Below, piece by piece: positions 37,358-46,182 of a stretch of 64,000 bases of DNA (position 1 is its first letter; the number at the start of each line of letters is the position of its first letter). The DNA is from Pseudomonadota bacterium. GTDB lineage: Bacteria > Pseudomonadota > Gammaproteobacteria > Pseudomonadales > Azotimanducaceae. The notes under the pieces were generated by a model that saw only the letters and a list, made by a program, of their open reading frames with translations, was not told the DNA's origin and made no database searches. Where the stretch lies: assembly GCA_027624035.1 (NCBI GenBank), contig JAQBUI010000016.1:1-64000 (forward strand). The letters are read 5' to 3'. Both the position numbers and the translations under genes were made by a program.

Positions 37358-37534
37358 GCCGGAACCAGACCCGGTCAATCTGGCTGTCTTGCCGACTGCC
37401 TGCAGACAATCCGCGTTAGTGGTCAAATCTCCCTGTCCAGTATTCGTTTAGTGGTCATGACCTTGGCGCAAGTCAATGTCGAGTTGCTGCCAGTGAGGCA
37501 GAGTATAGGAACCTAGGGGCTGGAGCCACGGACC

Positions 37535-38350
37535 ATGAAAAAGACATCGAAAAAATTCAGTTACTGTGAGAAAGAGGGTCTGGATTCAGTGTGCGACTAC
37601 GTGAGCACGCTTTGCAAAGGCTTGCAGAATCGACATCTGGCCCTGGGAGCGGACGACGCCAGGGTCGAATTTTATCTGCCTGATGACGTGACGATGAGCC
37701 TTGACGCAGGTTCGGGCAAGAAGGGCGGATCACTGGTGCTGAAGCTTGTCTGGCGAGAGCGGGCAGTGATTCCGGCTGACGACGAGATCAGCGGGAAAGA
37801 CAGTCCTGACGAGCAGGGCAAGCAGGGAGATAAAGACGAGAAAGACGAGAAAGACAAGAAGGGGAAAAAGGGCAAGAAAGACAAGAAGAGCAAGAAGGGC
37901 AAGAAAGACAAGAAGAGCAAGAAAGACAAGAAAGACAAGAAAGACAAGAAAGACAAGAAAGACAAGAAAGACAAGAAAGACAAGAAGATCAGGGTTAAGA
38001 AATCAAGCCTGACAGTCAACGAATCCGCACCGGACGAGGAGGTGTCTCAAGCTGTTGATAAGGGTCAACTGCAGGAGCCGGCAAAGCCGAAAAGGGCTCG
38101 CTCGAGGCCAGCCAGTTCAAGAATGAGCACATCGAGGTCCCGGTCGGCAACACCCAGGGCAGGGACCAGAAGCCGGGCCCGGACAACGCAAGATGGTATT
38201 GCTGATGAACCCGCTGCGGCAGCAGCAGGACCGGTCGCGAAGAAAGCGCCCGCCACACGGCGTAAAACGCCTTCGAGAAAACCGGTGCCGAAGCGCAGCA
38301 GGAAACAGCCGGCGATGCCAGTGACAGAGGCGGAACCGAGCCAGGAATAG
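37535..38350 (+). CDS. amphi-Trp-like protein with lysine-repeat and histone-H1-like tail
   Basis: A 271-residue protein in three parts. Residues 1-77 (FSYCEKEGLDSVCDYVSTLC ... GGSLVLKLVWRERA) resemble the small amphi-Trp domain. Residues about 95-152 are a Lys/Asp tract built from KDK and KGK repeats. The rest is a basic, Ala/Pro/Ser/Arg-rich tail like histone H1 or AlgP-type proteins, so nucleic-acid binding is likely but inferred. The repeated DNA makes the length prone to change. It is flanked by non-coding gaps and transcribed alone. Confidence 0.75.
   Translation: MKKTSKKFSYCEKEGLDSVCDYVSTLCKGLQNRHLALGADDARVEFYLPDDVTMSLDAGSGKKGGSLVLKLVWRERAVIPADDEISGKDSPDEQGKQGDKDEKDEKDKKGKKGKKDKKSKKGKKDKKSKKDKKDKKDKKDKKDKKDKKDKKIRVKKSSLTVNESAPDEEVSQAVDKGQLQEPAKPKRARSRPASSRMSTSRSRSATPRAGTRSRARTTQDGIADEPAAAAAGPVAKKAPATRRKTPSRKPVPKRSRKQPAMPVTEAEPSQE
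37850..37986. repeat. AAGAAAGAC-type coding microsatellite
   Basis: From about 37920 to 37985 the nine-base unit GAAAGACAA repeats about seven times almost perfectly. Upstream, a longer unit with GGCAAGAAAGACAAGAAGAG occurs twice. The repeat is in frame, so slippage by whole units keeps the gene open. Confidence 0.85.
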
Positions 38351-38426
38351 GGCGGCGAGACCTGCCGAGTGATGTCCGGGAGTAGACCTTGATGGGCCGA
38401 AGTCAGGTCATTCTGATGTTCAACCG

Positions 38427-39818
38427 CTATTGAATTCTGAGGTCCAGGTCTGCTTCATCGCAACGGTAGGGTGCCAGATGTTCAAGCAGATCATAGGCAT
38501 GGCCGAGGAGTCGATCAGGATGTCCAAGAGACTCGAAATTGATCCGCAACAGGGGCTCGGTCTTGGAGCGTCTTAACGTGACTCGCCAGTCCTCCGGCAG
38601 GTGCAGACCGATGCCGTCAAAGTGCTCAACCTGTTTGGCCCCCGGGCCGTATTCACTGATGATCTGTTCGAATGCCGCATCCACATCGGTTAACCCGAGA
38701 CTGATTTCGGGTGTGCAGCAAAACCGTTCGCGCCGATCCGAAATCATATCCTCAAGGTCCTGGCCGGCCCGGTGAATCAGGGAGATGACGTTGAGCCAGG
38801 CGAACATGCCTGAATCACATCCAAAAAAATCACCGAAATAGTGATGTGACGAGAGTTCGCCACCGTATATGGCGCCCGAGCGACGCATATGCTTTTTCAT
38901 GAATGCGTGACCCGTTTCAGACGGAATGGCAATGCCGCCGAGCCTGTCAATGATCTCGAGAGTGTTCCAGCAAAGCTTCGTATCGAAAACGATCGCCGCG
39001 GCGGGAGACCTGATCAAGAAGTCCTGGGCGAGCAGCCCCACGATATAGTAGGTCGGGATCATTCGGCCTTCGGAGCCAAAGAAAACGCAACGATCACAGT
39101 CACCATCCCAAGAGACGCCAGCCATGAAATTTCCATCTTTCATGAATTCGTTCATTTGCCTCACGAGGCGTGGCCGCGCCGGGTCCGCGCCCTCCAGCGG
39201 GATCGGGCCCGGGTCCTGTCTGAACCAGCTGACGGGTATGTGGAATTCGCTGGCGAGTGCCCCGGCGAGTGTCGTGGCCGTTCCGTTCAGTCCGTTCAAC
39301 GCCACATGCCCCCGGTTGAGTTGTTCCATATCAAAATGGGATCTGACGTGGTCGATATACCCGGGCAACAGGTCCACCGCGGTGATGGACCCGCCACTTC
39401 CAGGGTTGCGGTGCCCGTCAAGCATGAGCCGCATGACCCCATTAAGGCCGGTTTCAAAGGTTACCGCTTCACCATTTTTGAGCACGCATTTGAAACCGTT
39501 GTAGTCCTCCGGGTTGTGGCTGGCTGTCACGACGATCGCCGCGTCGATGTCCGGCCTTGTGGAGGCAAAATAACCGAGTTCGGTCGCGCAGAGGCCGAGG
39601 TTCATTACCTGGATGCCACACGCTCTGAGGCCGTCGTTCAGGGCTGACTGCAGGTTCTCACTGGAAGCCCGCATGTCACGGCCCGTAGCGACCGTGCCCT
39701 GCAGCCGGAAATGCCCGGTGAAGGCATGGGCGAAACGGGTGGCAAACGCTTCATCGAGTTCATCGGGATAGATGCCTCGAACGTCGCCAAGACGGAATGC
39801 AGGCAGGGGTACAGACAT
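38427..39818 (-). CDS. Phosphohexomutase (phosphomannomutase/phosphoglucomutase family)
   Basis: A 463-residue alpha-D-phosphohexomutase. It has the active serine loop VVTASHNPEDYNGFK (about residues 95-110), the metal loop DGDCDRC, a sugar loop around GGELSSHHYF and a phosphate loop in RRSKTEPLLRIN. It interconverts 1- and 6-phospho forms of mannose or glucose for envelope polysaccharide. The metal loop keeps all Asp residues. The start is the ATG at 39818; the longer frame overlaps the upstream gene. Confidence 0.93.
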   Translation of the reverse strand: MSVPLPAFRLGDVRGIYPDELDEAFATRFAHAFTGHFRLQGTVATGRDMRASSENLQSALNDGLRACGIQVMNLGLCATELGYFASTRPDIDAAIVVTASHNPEDYNGFKCVLKNGEAVTFETGLNGVMRLMLDGHRNPGSGGSITAVDLLPGYIDHVRSHFDMEQLNRGHVALNGLNGTATTLAGALASEFHIPVSWFRQDPGPIPLEGADPARPRLVRQMNEFMKDGNFMAGVSWDGDCDRCVFFGSEGRMIPTYYIVGLLAQDFLIRSPAAAIVFDTKLCWNTLEIIDRLGGIAIPSETGHAFMKKHMRRSGAIYGGELSSHHYFGDFFGCDSGMFAWLNVISLIHRAGQDLEDMISDRRERFCCTPEISLGLTDVDAAFEQIISEYGPGAKQVEHFDGIGLHLPEDWRVTLRRSKTEPLLRINFESLGHPDRLLGHAYDLLEHLAPYRCDEADLDLRIQ

Positions 39819-39844
39819 TGCGCCATTATAGACCTGCTTGCCGC

Positions 39845-41083
39845 TCAGATGCCTGAATCGCGCAGCACTCTCAGGCAACGTTGATAGACCTCAGCGTCAA
39901 TAGCACCTGTTTGCTGGCCTACCCGGGACAAGATGTCGCTGGCGGTCGCCAGATCACCCAACTGGCAGGCAAGATCAGCTCCAATCAGCAGGGCCTCGCT
40001 GGTTCCTGGATGTCTCGGATAATCTGAGTCGAACCGACCAAGCATCGCTACCGACGCCTGTTTCTGCGACCGGGACGAGGCGGCCCGGCCAAGGTCGATT
40101 GCACGGGTACCGGAAGTCAGACGAAGCCTGCCTCCTGACTCGGACCACAACGTCTCAAAGATATCCCAGGCGGTGGTAACACTATGGTCCAGCAGGCGGC
40201 CGACATAGCCTTCTGCCATTCTGTAGGACAGGGCAGGGTCCGTCAGTTCCCGAAGTAGCTCGTAGAAATCACCGTCCTCCTGGTAGCGGCCTCGTCTGAG
40301 TCGACTCTCCATACGTTCGACGGCTTCGGCGACCCGGCCCCGTCGTGACAACAGCGCGAGGTCGCGGATGAAATGTTCCTGGTCCTTGCGCCGGCTCGCG
40401 GTCGTGGCGGCGGCAAACTGTTCCTCACTGAAATCGGTGATGATGCCAATGGATTCACGACGGGAGTGGAGCAGAACGCCCGTTGTCCGGAAGGTGGCCA
40501 TCAGGAGCAAGGTGGCAATGGCGGCCAGCGCGAATCGCCCTCCGGGGAACAGTTCGGACAGGTGAGCGTCATCCTCGACCATGATCAACACCACCATCAG
40601 CGAACCCGTTATCAGAAAGCGCAAAGGATAGTACGTCAGGCCCATGCCTCTCATGAACTGCCAGATATGATCGGGCCGCAACGCTTGCGTCAGCCGCCAG
40701 TGGAACGTGATGAAGGCAGTGATCGCAGGCGTGACTACAAGCAAGAGGCCGATGATGAGTGGACGCCACGGTTCAGGGGTTACGCTGATGATGCCGAGGG
40801 CGCCTGCAAGCACCAGAGCCTGGCGATAGATCCGGGGTTCAGGGCCCAGTATCTCGGAGCCCAACCGGGGCAGGCGGCTGTGGCCTCTTGCTGAATACTC
40901 GATGATCACAAAGCCGTATTTGAAGAACATCGCTCCGCTAATGAGCCACAGGGGCAGCGCCAGATAAACCAGGTAGCCGTAGCTCAACGCGCTGAGGATG
41001 CCGAACAGCAGGGAAAACACAAGCCAGACCAGCACAACCTCAGTCTGCAGGATGAAATCCCAGGGCCCCGGTCGACCATTCAC
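39845..41083 (-). CDS. Integral membrane protein with C-terminal helical repeat domain
   Basis: A 412-residue protein. The N-half has about six membrane segments (VLVWLVFSLLFGILSALSYG, LVYLALPLWLISGAMFF, IIGLLLVVTPAITAFITF and others). The C-half, from about residue 225, is soluble and helical with a TPR-like rhythm (DLALLSRRGRVAEAVERM, YVGRLLDHSVTTAWDIF). I recognise no family. It lies 26 bases upstream of the phosphohexomutase gene in the same direction, suggesting a shared transcript and perhaps an envelope role. Confidence 0.7.
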   Translation of the reverse strand: MNGRPGPWDFILQTEVVLVWLVFSLLFGILSALSYGYLVYLALPLWLISGAMFFKYGFVIIEYSARGHSRLPRLGSEILGPEPRIYRQALVLAGALGIISVTPEPWRPLIIGLLLVVTPAITAFITFHWRLTQALRPDHIWQFMRGMGLTYYPLRFLITGSLMVVLIMVEDDAHLSELFPGGRFALAAIATLLLMATFRTTGVLLHSRRESIGIITDFSEEQFAAATTASRRKDQEHFIRDLALLSRRGRVAEAVERMESRLRRGRYQEDGDFYELLRELTDPALSYRMAEGYVGRLLDHSVTTAWDIFETLWSESGGRLRLTSGTRAIDLGRAASSRSQKQASVAMLGRFDSDYPRHPGTSEALLIGADLACQLGDLATASDILSRVGQQTGAIDAEVYQRCLRVLRDSGI

Positions 41084-41304
41084 GGTGGTCTGACCATGAC
41101 GGAATGCTCTGGATGATGGTGATTGATCCCGATCAATTCGGAGGGCCGGAATTTCGCTTCCCGGTCTGGACCTCGTTGAGAATGTGAGGTACTTCGCTCA
41201 CGCTGATGGTACATTTGGATATCATGATTCGAGCGAACACTGGATCGTGTTGTCTGATGGAACTTCTGGTGTGGCATTTTGTTCCCGCTCTTTAGATCCT
41301 GTGA

Positions 41305-41350
41305 CTTGACTCAACAGCTTGACTCAATAACTGGATCCTCGCGATATGAT
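41305..41350 (+). promoter_or_regulatory. Possible promoter with 13-base direct repeat
   Basis: CTTGACTCAACAG at 41305-41317 is followed directly by CTTGACTCAATAA at 41318-41330. Each contains TTGACT, like a -35 box, and TATGAT at 41345-41350 could be a -10 box, though the spacing of 20 is long. If it works, translation starts later than the ATG at 41346. A repressor or activator site is also possible. Confidence 0.3.
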
Positions 41351-41411
41351 CCAACGGATTAATCCTACTACAGAGGCTCGAAAACGTGTGACCCGGGTTC
41401 GACAACAGGTA

Positions 41412-41666
41412 ATGGTTCTGTATCTGTCCTCATCGGCGCTGGATTCAGGCGTTGTGGGATGGGCTTTCTATGACGGCACCGGAAACCAGAGGCACGCCCC
41501 GGGTGCCCAGGACGAGCCGCCCTATCGCACCGGGCTCGGCGCGATGGAGGACGGCTGGCGCCTGATCCAGGCGAGTCCACTGGTCAGCCATATCGCGGGC
41601 CAGGAATTCAGAACCGATTATCTCAAGTACGAATTCTTCTTTGAGAAGCTGGTGCAATATGGATAA
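41412..41666 (+). CDS. Small conserved-looking protein upstream of PhyH gene
   Basis: An 84-residue protein beginning VLYLSSSALDSGVVGWAFYD and ending in a helical DYLKYEFFFEKLVQYG segment, with the middle GAMEDGWRLIQASPLV. No domain is recognised. The stop overlaps the start of the PhyH gene by eight bases, so they are translationally coupled. The ATG at 41412 is preferred because the earlier ATG at 41346 lies inside a possible -10 box. Confidence 0.6.
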   Translation: MVLYLSSSALDSGVVGWAFYDGTGNQRHAPGAQDEPPYRTGLGAMEDGWRLIQASPLVSHIAGQEFRTDYLKYEFFFEKLVQYG

Positions 41667-42591
41667 AGCAGCAACAGGAGACGCCACGAAACTGCTCAAC
41701 TCAACCCAGATGGCAGAATTCGCCGCGCGGGGATTTGTCAGGATGGACGGCGTCGTGCCCGATGATTTGAACCGGGCTTTCCTCGACGAACTCGGCGCCG
41801 GGGAGGCGAGTGAGCCGGCAGGACAGTACCGGCTCGCGAGGCAGAGCGGGGCCGTTCCTGCTGTCCCGGCGGGAACGCCACTTGCCAATGCCTACCAACC
41901 GGATACGACCGTTGGGAAGATCGTACGACTGCCCGAGGTCAGCGGTGCCATCCAGAGCCTGGTCGGGACATCTCCGCTGCTGGACCACCATTTTCTGCAC
42001 ATGACCTTTCCACCCCGGTTCATGCCTGGTGGCAGGGCGACCGCGCAGCATACCCATCAGGACTCAACCATTGACCCCCGGTCTGCCTTCGACGTGCAGA
42101 TCATGTACTTCCCCCAGCGCGTCACGGCGTCGATGGGAGGAACCCGATTCATCCCGGGCAGCCACTTTCGAATCGTCAGTGAAGCAGCGGTCGCGCGCTA
42201 CCAGAATATCCGCGGGCAGCAACGAGTCATCTGCGAACCGGGCACCATGCTGTTCATGCATATGGGGATCTGGCACGGCGGGGGCATGAACGAGTCTGAT
42301 GCAGTTCGATACATGTTCAAGATCCGACTGGCCCCGACGGAGCGTCAGGTGAGGTTGTGGGATGATTCAGACCTAGGCAACGATCACTTCGAGCAGCGGC
42401 CGATTTTCTGGACCGGTGACGAGGCCCGGGACCCGATCCACGCCATTCTGACCCGACCGGAGCCCTGGTTTGAGGCCGACACCGGCAGGCTGGAATATAT
42501 CAACAGGATCCGGTTCTGGCGTTATCTTCTGGGTGATGACCGCTTCGACGCCGACTACTGGATGACTCGCATTGAGAATGAGTTCCTGTAG
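41659..42591 (+). CDS. Phytanoyl-CoA dioxygenase (PhyH) family protein
   Basis: A 310-residue non-heme Fe(II)/2-oxoglutarate oxygenase. The iron ligands are visible as HTHQDST (HxD) and the distal His in MGIWHGGG; the conserved Arg after it is likely in RYMFKIRL. PGSHF before the second ligand is typical of PhyH. The substrate could be a fatty acyl, a small metabolite or an osmolyte, and context does not say. It is coupled to the small gene upstream. Confidence 0.85.
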   Translation: MDKAATGDATKLLNSTQMAEFAARGFVRMDGVVPDDLNRAFLDELGAGEASEPAGQYRLARQSGAVPAVPAGTPLANAYQPDTTVGKIVRLPEVSGAIQSLVGTSPLLDHHFLHMTFPPRFMPGGRATAQHTHQDSTIDPRSAFDVQIMYFPQRVTASMGGTRFIPGSHFRIVSEAAVARYQNIRGQQRVICEPGTMLFMHMGIWHGGGMNESDAVRYMFKIRLAPTERQVRLWDDSDLGNDHFEQRPIFWTGDEARDPIHAILTRPEPWFEADTGRLEYINRIRFWRYLLGDDRFDADYWMTRIENEFL

Positions 42592-42629
42592 CGCTCTTTG
42601 TCCCGGGTTGCGTCGTCATAGATTCGCGT

Positions 42630-43796
42630 TCAGTCCTTTGGCAGCTTCAATATCCGTTCGGCAATGATGTTCTTCTGGATATTGGGCGTCCCACCGCCAA
42701 TGACGACGCTGGGCCAGCCCAGTGCATCGGCTGCCCAACTGCCGTTGTCTACCGCGCCTTCCTGGCGCCTGGTCTGATTGCCAGCCTGGCCCAGAATACT
42801 CACCGCGAAATCACCCATCTCGACCTCAAGGTCGGCGCGGTGCAGCTTGTTGACCGACGTTTCGCTGGACAGCGGCTGCCCCCTGATCTGCCTGGTCAGA
42901 TAGCGCAGCCCATTGAGCCGCATGGCCTCGATCTTTGCTTCGAAGCGAGCCAGTTCTCTGCGAACCGAGGGTTTGTCTGACAGCGGTTTGCCGTTTCGTG
43001 TGGTCCGCCTCACCAGCTCCTTCAAGCTCTCGAGCTTGCTGTACATGGCGGTCACTTCGCCAATGCTTGAGCGCTCGTTGGCGAGAGACGAGATGGTCAC
43101 CGCCCAGCCCTTCCCCTCGTCGCCGAGACGATTCGCAACCGGTACCCGTACATTGTCAAAGAAGATCTGGGCGAATGCTCTTTGCCCTGCCATGTTCTCG
43201 ATGGGGCGTATCTCGATGCCGGGGGCATCCAGCTTCACCAGCAATGCCGTGATGCCCTCATGTTTTGCCTCTTCAGAGCCGAAATTGTCCGTGCGTACCA
43301 GCATAGAAATCCAGCTTGCAATGGGCGCGAGGGTGGTCCAGATTTTGGTGCCGTTGATCACGTAGTGATCGCCATCCCGAAGGGCCTTGCACTGCAGTGC
43401 CGCCAGGTCGCTGCCGACATTGGGCTCGGAATAGCCGGTGCACCAATGGTACTTGCTGTCCAGGATATCGGGAATGAAGCGTGCCTTTTGTTCGTCGGTA
43501 CCGTACTGAATGATGCCGGGGCCTACCCAGGCGAGGCCCATCATGCAGGTGCCGAGCGGCGGCGCTCTCCGCGCTGCCATTTCTTCTTTCAGGATGACCT
43601 GGGACATGATGTCGCCGCCGCCACCACCGACTTCCCTCGGCCATGAGAAACCCACCCAGCGCTTTTCGCGCACCCTTGCGAGCCAGTTCTCCATGAAGTC
43701 ACTGCCGCGCTGTTCGCGGGGTGGCAGGTTTTCGTCCAGAAAATCTCTGACTTCCTGACGAAATGCCTCTTCCTCACGGGTATATTCAAAGTCCAT
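42630..43796 (-). CDS. Acyl-CoA dehydrogenase, second subunit of a pair
   Basis: A 388-residue acyl-CoA dehydrogenase. It has the family motif TGYSEPNVGSDLAALQCKA, the middle-domain NGTKIWTTLA and the C-terminal GGGTPNIQKNIIAERILKL. It lacks an obvious QxxGGxG flavin-contact motif, which the neighbouring subunit has. It follows the other subunit by ten bases, so a heteromeric enzyme such as those acting on steroid or branched side chains is plausible. The substrate is unknown. Confidence 0.9.
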   Translation of the reverse strand: MDFEYTREEEAFRQEVRDFLDENLPPREQRGSDFMENWLARVREKRWVGFSWPREVGGGGGDIMSQVILKEEMAARRAPPLGTCMMGLAWVGPGIIQYGTDEQKARFIPDILDSKYHWCTGYSEPNVGSDLAALQCKALRDGDHYVINGTKIWTTLAPIASWISMLVRTDNFGSEEAKHEGITALLVKLDAPGIEIRPIENMAGQRAFAQIFFDNVRVPVANRLGDEGKGWAVTISSLANERSSIGEVTAMYSKLESLKELVRRTTRNGKPLSDKPSVRRELARFEAKIEAMRLNGLRYLTRQIRGQPLSSETSVNKLHRADLEVEMGDFAVSILGQAGNQTRRQEGAVDNGSWAADALGWPSVVIGGGTPNIQKNIIAERILKLPKD

Positions 43797-43806
43797 TGAT
43801 CTTCTC

Positions 43807-44913
43807 CTACAGAGTCAGCGCGGCAACACGTTCGTAGTGATAGTCGGCATCGCCAAACATGGGCCGAGCCCATTTGGAGCGCTTCAGGTAGAGCTGGATG
43901 TCGTACTCTTGGGTGAATCCGATGGCGCCGTGCAGCTGCACACCATCGATTCCCATTTGCGCAAACGCATCGGAGGCATATGCCTTGGCAAGGGATGCAG
44001 CCCGGGGTAACTGATCCGGGTCCTCGTCAACACACCAGGCGGCAAAGTAGGCCAGCGACTTGAACGATTCGACGTCAACGTACATTTCTGCGAGACGGTG
44101 CTTCACACCCTGATATTTGCCAATCGGGTGGCCGAATTGAATGCGTTCTCTTGCATAACTTGTGGTCATCTCGATGATCGCTTCGGCGGCCCCGACCATT
44201 TCGGCAGTGACGGCGACCACTCCCTTGTCCAGCAGCCGAATGAGTTGAGCTTCTGTCATCGGGATGAGTTGCGCAGCGGGAACCTTGACGTTTTCGAGGG
44301 TCAGGGTACCAGTTCGTTTGGTCAGATCCATCGTGGCGGTGCTTGATGCCGAAACTCCGTCGTCTTGTCGGCGGACGATGGCAAGGCCAGGTTTGTTGGC
44401 GTGTCGGTACGCCACCAGAAACAGATCCGCACTGCCTGCGTCGGTGACAAAGGGCTTGGTGCCGGTGAGTATGATCCCTCCCGGGTCGGCGCTGGCCTGC
44501 AGAGTGAGGTTGTCTGCAATCGGGTCGTCCGGAATGTCGAGGACGGCAATGGTCCCGATAGTGTCGCCACTCGCGAGGCCCGGCAGGCAGGTCTTCTTCT
44601 GTTCCTCGTTGCCGAGTTCGCACAGGGTAGAGGCTGTCAGGCAGTGAGAAACGAACGGGGTCGGACACAGCGAACGGCCCATCTCTTCCAGGACCACAAT
44701 CAGGTCAATCCAGCCAAGACCAACCCCTTCGTGTGACTCGTCGATCATCAGCCCAAGCCATCCGAGGGCGGCCATCTGCGACCAGTGCTCGCTGCTGTAG
44801 CCTGCGTCGCTGTTCATGATGCTCCGAACGGTGCTGGTCGGGCAGCGTTCTTCCAGGAACTTGCGCACCTGCTCGCGGAGCAGTTCCTGCTCCTCGGTGA
44901 ATCCGAAATTCAT
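43807..44913 (-). CDS. Acyl-CoA dehydrogenase, first subunit of a pair
   Basis: A 368-residue acyl-CoA dehydrogenase with a standard N-terminal helical domain (NFGFTEEQELLREQVRKFLE), a beta domain (GTKPFVTDAGSADLFLVA) and a C-terminal helical domain containing VQLHGAIGFTQEYDIQLYLK, where the flavin-contact QxxGxxG and a Glu lie. It overlaps nothing and precedes the second subunit by ten bases. Together they would reduce FAD while forming an enoyl-CoA. Confidence 0.9.
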   Translation of the reverse strand: MNFGFTEEQELLREQVRKFLEERCPTSTVRSIMNSDAGYSSEHWSQMAALGWLGLMIDESHEGVGLGWIDLIVVLEEMGRSLCPTPFVSHCLTASTLCELGNEEQKKTCLPGLASGDTIGTIAVLDIPDDPIADNLTLQASADPGGIILTGTKPFVTDAGSADLFLVAYRHANKPGLAIVRRQDDGVSASSTATMDLTKRTGTLTLENVKVPAAQLIPMTEAQLIRLLDKGVVAVTAEMVGAAEAIIEMTTSYARERIQFGHPIGKYQGVKHRLAEMYVDVESFKSLAYFAAWCVDEDPDQLPRAASLAKAYASDAFAQMGIDGVQLHGAIGFTQEYDIQLYLKRSKWARPMFGDADYHYERVAALTL

Positions 44914-45011
44914 GGGATGATCCTGTTGTTCGCATCAACGCCGGATTGTAACGGTTTGCGGATACTGGCGCACTCGGGGTAAGGCGCCGCTGCCTGGCTT
45001 GCTTGTACTCT

Positions 45012-45028
45012 CCAATAGACGCTATTGG
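45012..45028. other. Perfect small hairpin
   Basis: CCAATAG (45012-45018) and CTATTGG (45022-45028) pair perfectly around a three-base loop between the oxidase and acyl-CoA dehydrogenase genes. No T-tract follows on either strand, so it is not a clear terminator; it might be an operator. Confidence 0.35.
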
Positions 45029-45037
45029 ACGGCCTGA

Positions 45038-46180
45038 CTAACGGTTTGTACCGCCGAATCTGAGTGGGTTCAGGAATTCAATCGGGTGCCGCGTGACGCC
45101 GTCAGTGGACAGGTCGGCCAGAATTTCCCCCAGCACCGAGGCAAATTTGAAGCCGTGCCCGGATAGACCGGCGGCCAGATAGACGTTGGCCTGCCCCGGG
45201 TAGGCACCGACCAGAAAGTGGCCATCGGGGCTCATGGTGTACATGCAGGTCGTGTGGTGATTCAGCTGGGGCCCGACGGAAGGCAGATGGTGCCGGGCAA
45301 ACAGGCTCGCAGCCTCGAGTTCCGTGGTATCCAGGGTCCGGTCCAGACGCTCCGGAGCGGTGCATTCACGGCCACCACTGTGATTGGATATCTTGACCCC
45401 CTTCGCGTCCATCCGGGGGATCGCGTAAAAGGTGTCGCCGGCTCGCTCGGACAGGACCACCGGGTAGTCACCCAACCTGAAGTCGGAAGTATCACCGTCA
45501 AACCAGAACAACGCCTTGCGGACAATGGTGAAGTGCTGGGCGATGGCCGGCAGCAGCGACGATGCCCAGGCTCCGGGCGTGATCACGAGCTTCTCGCAGA
45601 CATAGGTGTCCTGCTGAGTGGCCACCTCGATGCCCTGGGCAACAGCACGCCAGGAGAGGACCGGTGAACCGACCACCAGCGATGCGCCGGCACGTTTGGC
45701 CAGTGAGACGTAGGTACGAATGCAGTCTTCGACCTTCAGGATGCCCGCATTGGGATCGAGAATGGCCTGCTGGTCTGCCGCCATCCGGATAGACGGAAAC
45801 CGCCTTGTGACCTCGGCGCTGGACAGTGGCTCAATATTCAGGTCATGAGCACTCGCCGCAGCCTTGAGCCCGGTAATCACTTCGCCTTCAGCGGGTCCAA
45901 GATTCAGGACATGGCTGTCCAGCAGTAAACGGGTGTCCGCCTGCTCCTCGAGCTCACGCCATAACTCAAACGCACGGCGCAACAACGGGATGTAGTCCGG
46001 ATGTTCGAAGTATGCCAGCCTGATGATGCGTGAGTCTCCGTGGGAACTGCCCTGGTCATGTCCCGGAGGAAACTGATCCAGGCCCAGAACACGCACACCC
46101 CGCCGGGCATGGTGATACAGCGCTGCGCTACCGACTCCCCCGGTTCCCAGAACGATACAGTCGTAACGTGTGTCTGCCAT
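45038..46180 (-). CDS. SolA/monomeric sarcosine oxidase-like FAD oxidase
   Basis: A 380-residue flavin-dependent amine oxidase. The FAD motif is VLGTGGVGSAALYHHARRG near the start; SSHGDSRIIRLAYFEHPDY is typical of N-methyltryptophan/sarcosine oxidases. TTCMYTMSPDGHFLVG carries the Cys that is covalently bound to flavin in the MSOX family. GLSGHGFKFA is the substrate-side motif. It oxidises an N-methyl amine, giving hydrogen peroxide and formaldehyde. A Nudix gene lies two bases upstream in the same direction. Confidence 0.88.
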   Translation of the reverse strand: MADTRYDCIVLGTGGVGSAALYHHARRGVRVLGLDQFPPGHDQGSSHGDSRIIRLAYFEHPDYIPLLRRAFELWRELEEQADTRLLLDSHVLNLGPAEGEVITGLKAAASAHDLNIEPLSSAEVTRRFPSIRMAADQQAILDPNAGILKVEDCIRTYVSLAKRAGASLVVGSPVLSWRAVAQGIEVATQQDTYVCEKLVITPGAWASSLLPAIAQHFTIVRKALFWFDGDTSDFRLGDYPVVLSERAGDTFYAIPRMDAKGVKISNHSGGRECTAPERLDRTLDTTELEAASLFARHHLPSVGPQLNHHTTCMYTMSPDGHFLVGAYPGQANVYLAAGLSGHGFKFASVLGEILADLSTDGVTRHPIEFLNPLRFGGTNR

Positions 46181-46182
46181 GG

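Noticed and set aside
37672-38019. Antisense frame rich in Phe/Leu/Ser opposite the lysine repeats, looking like a membrane protein
   Set aside because: It is the mirror of the AAGAAAGAC repeat and has no start signal or domain.
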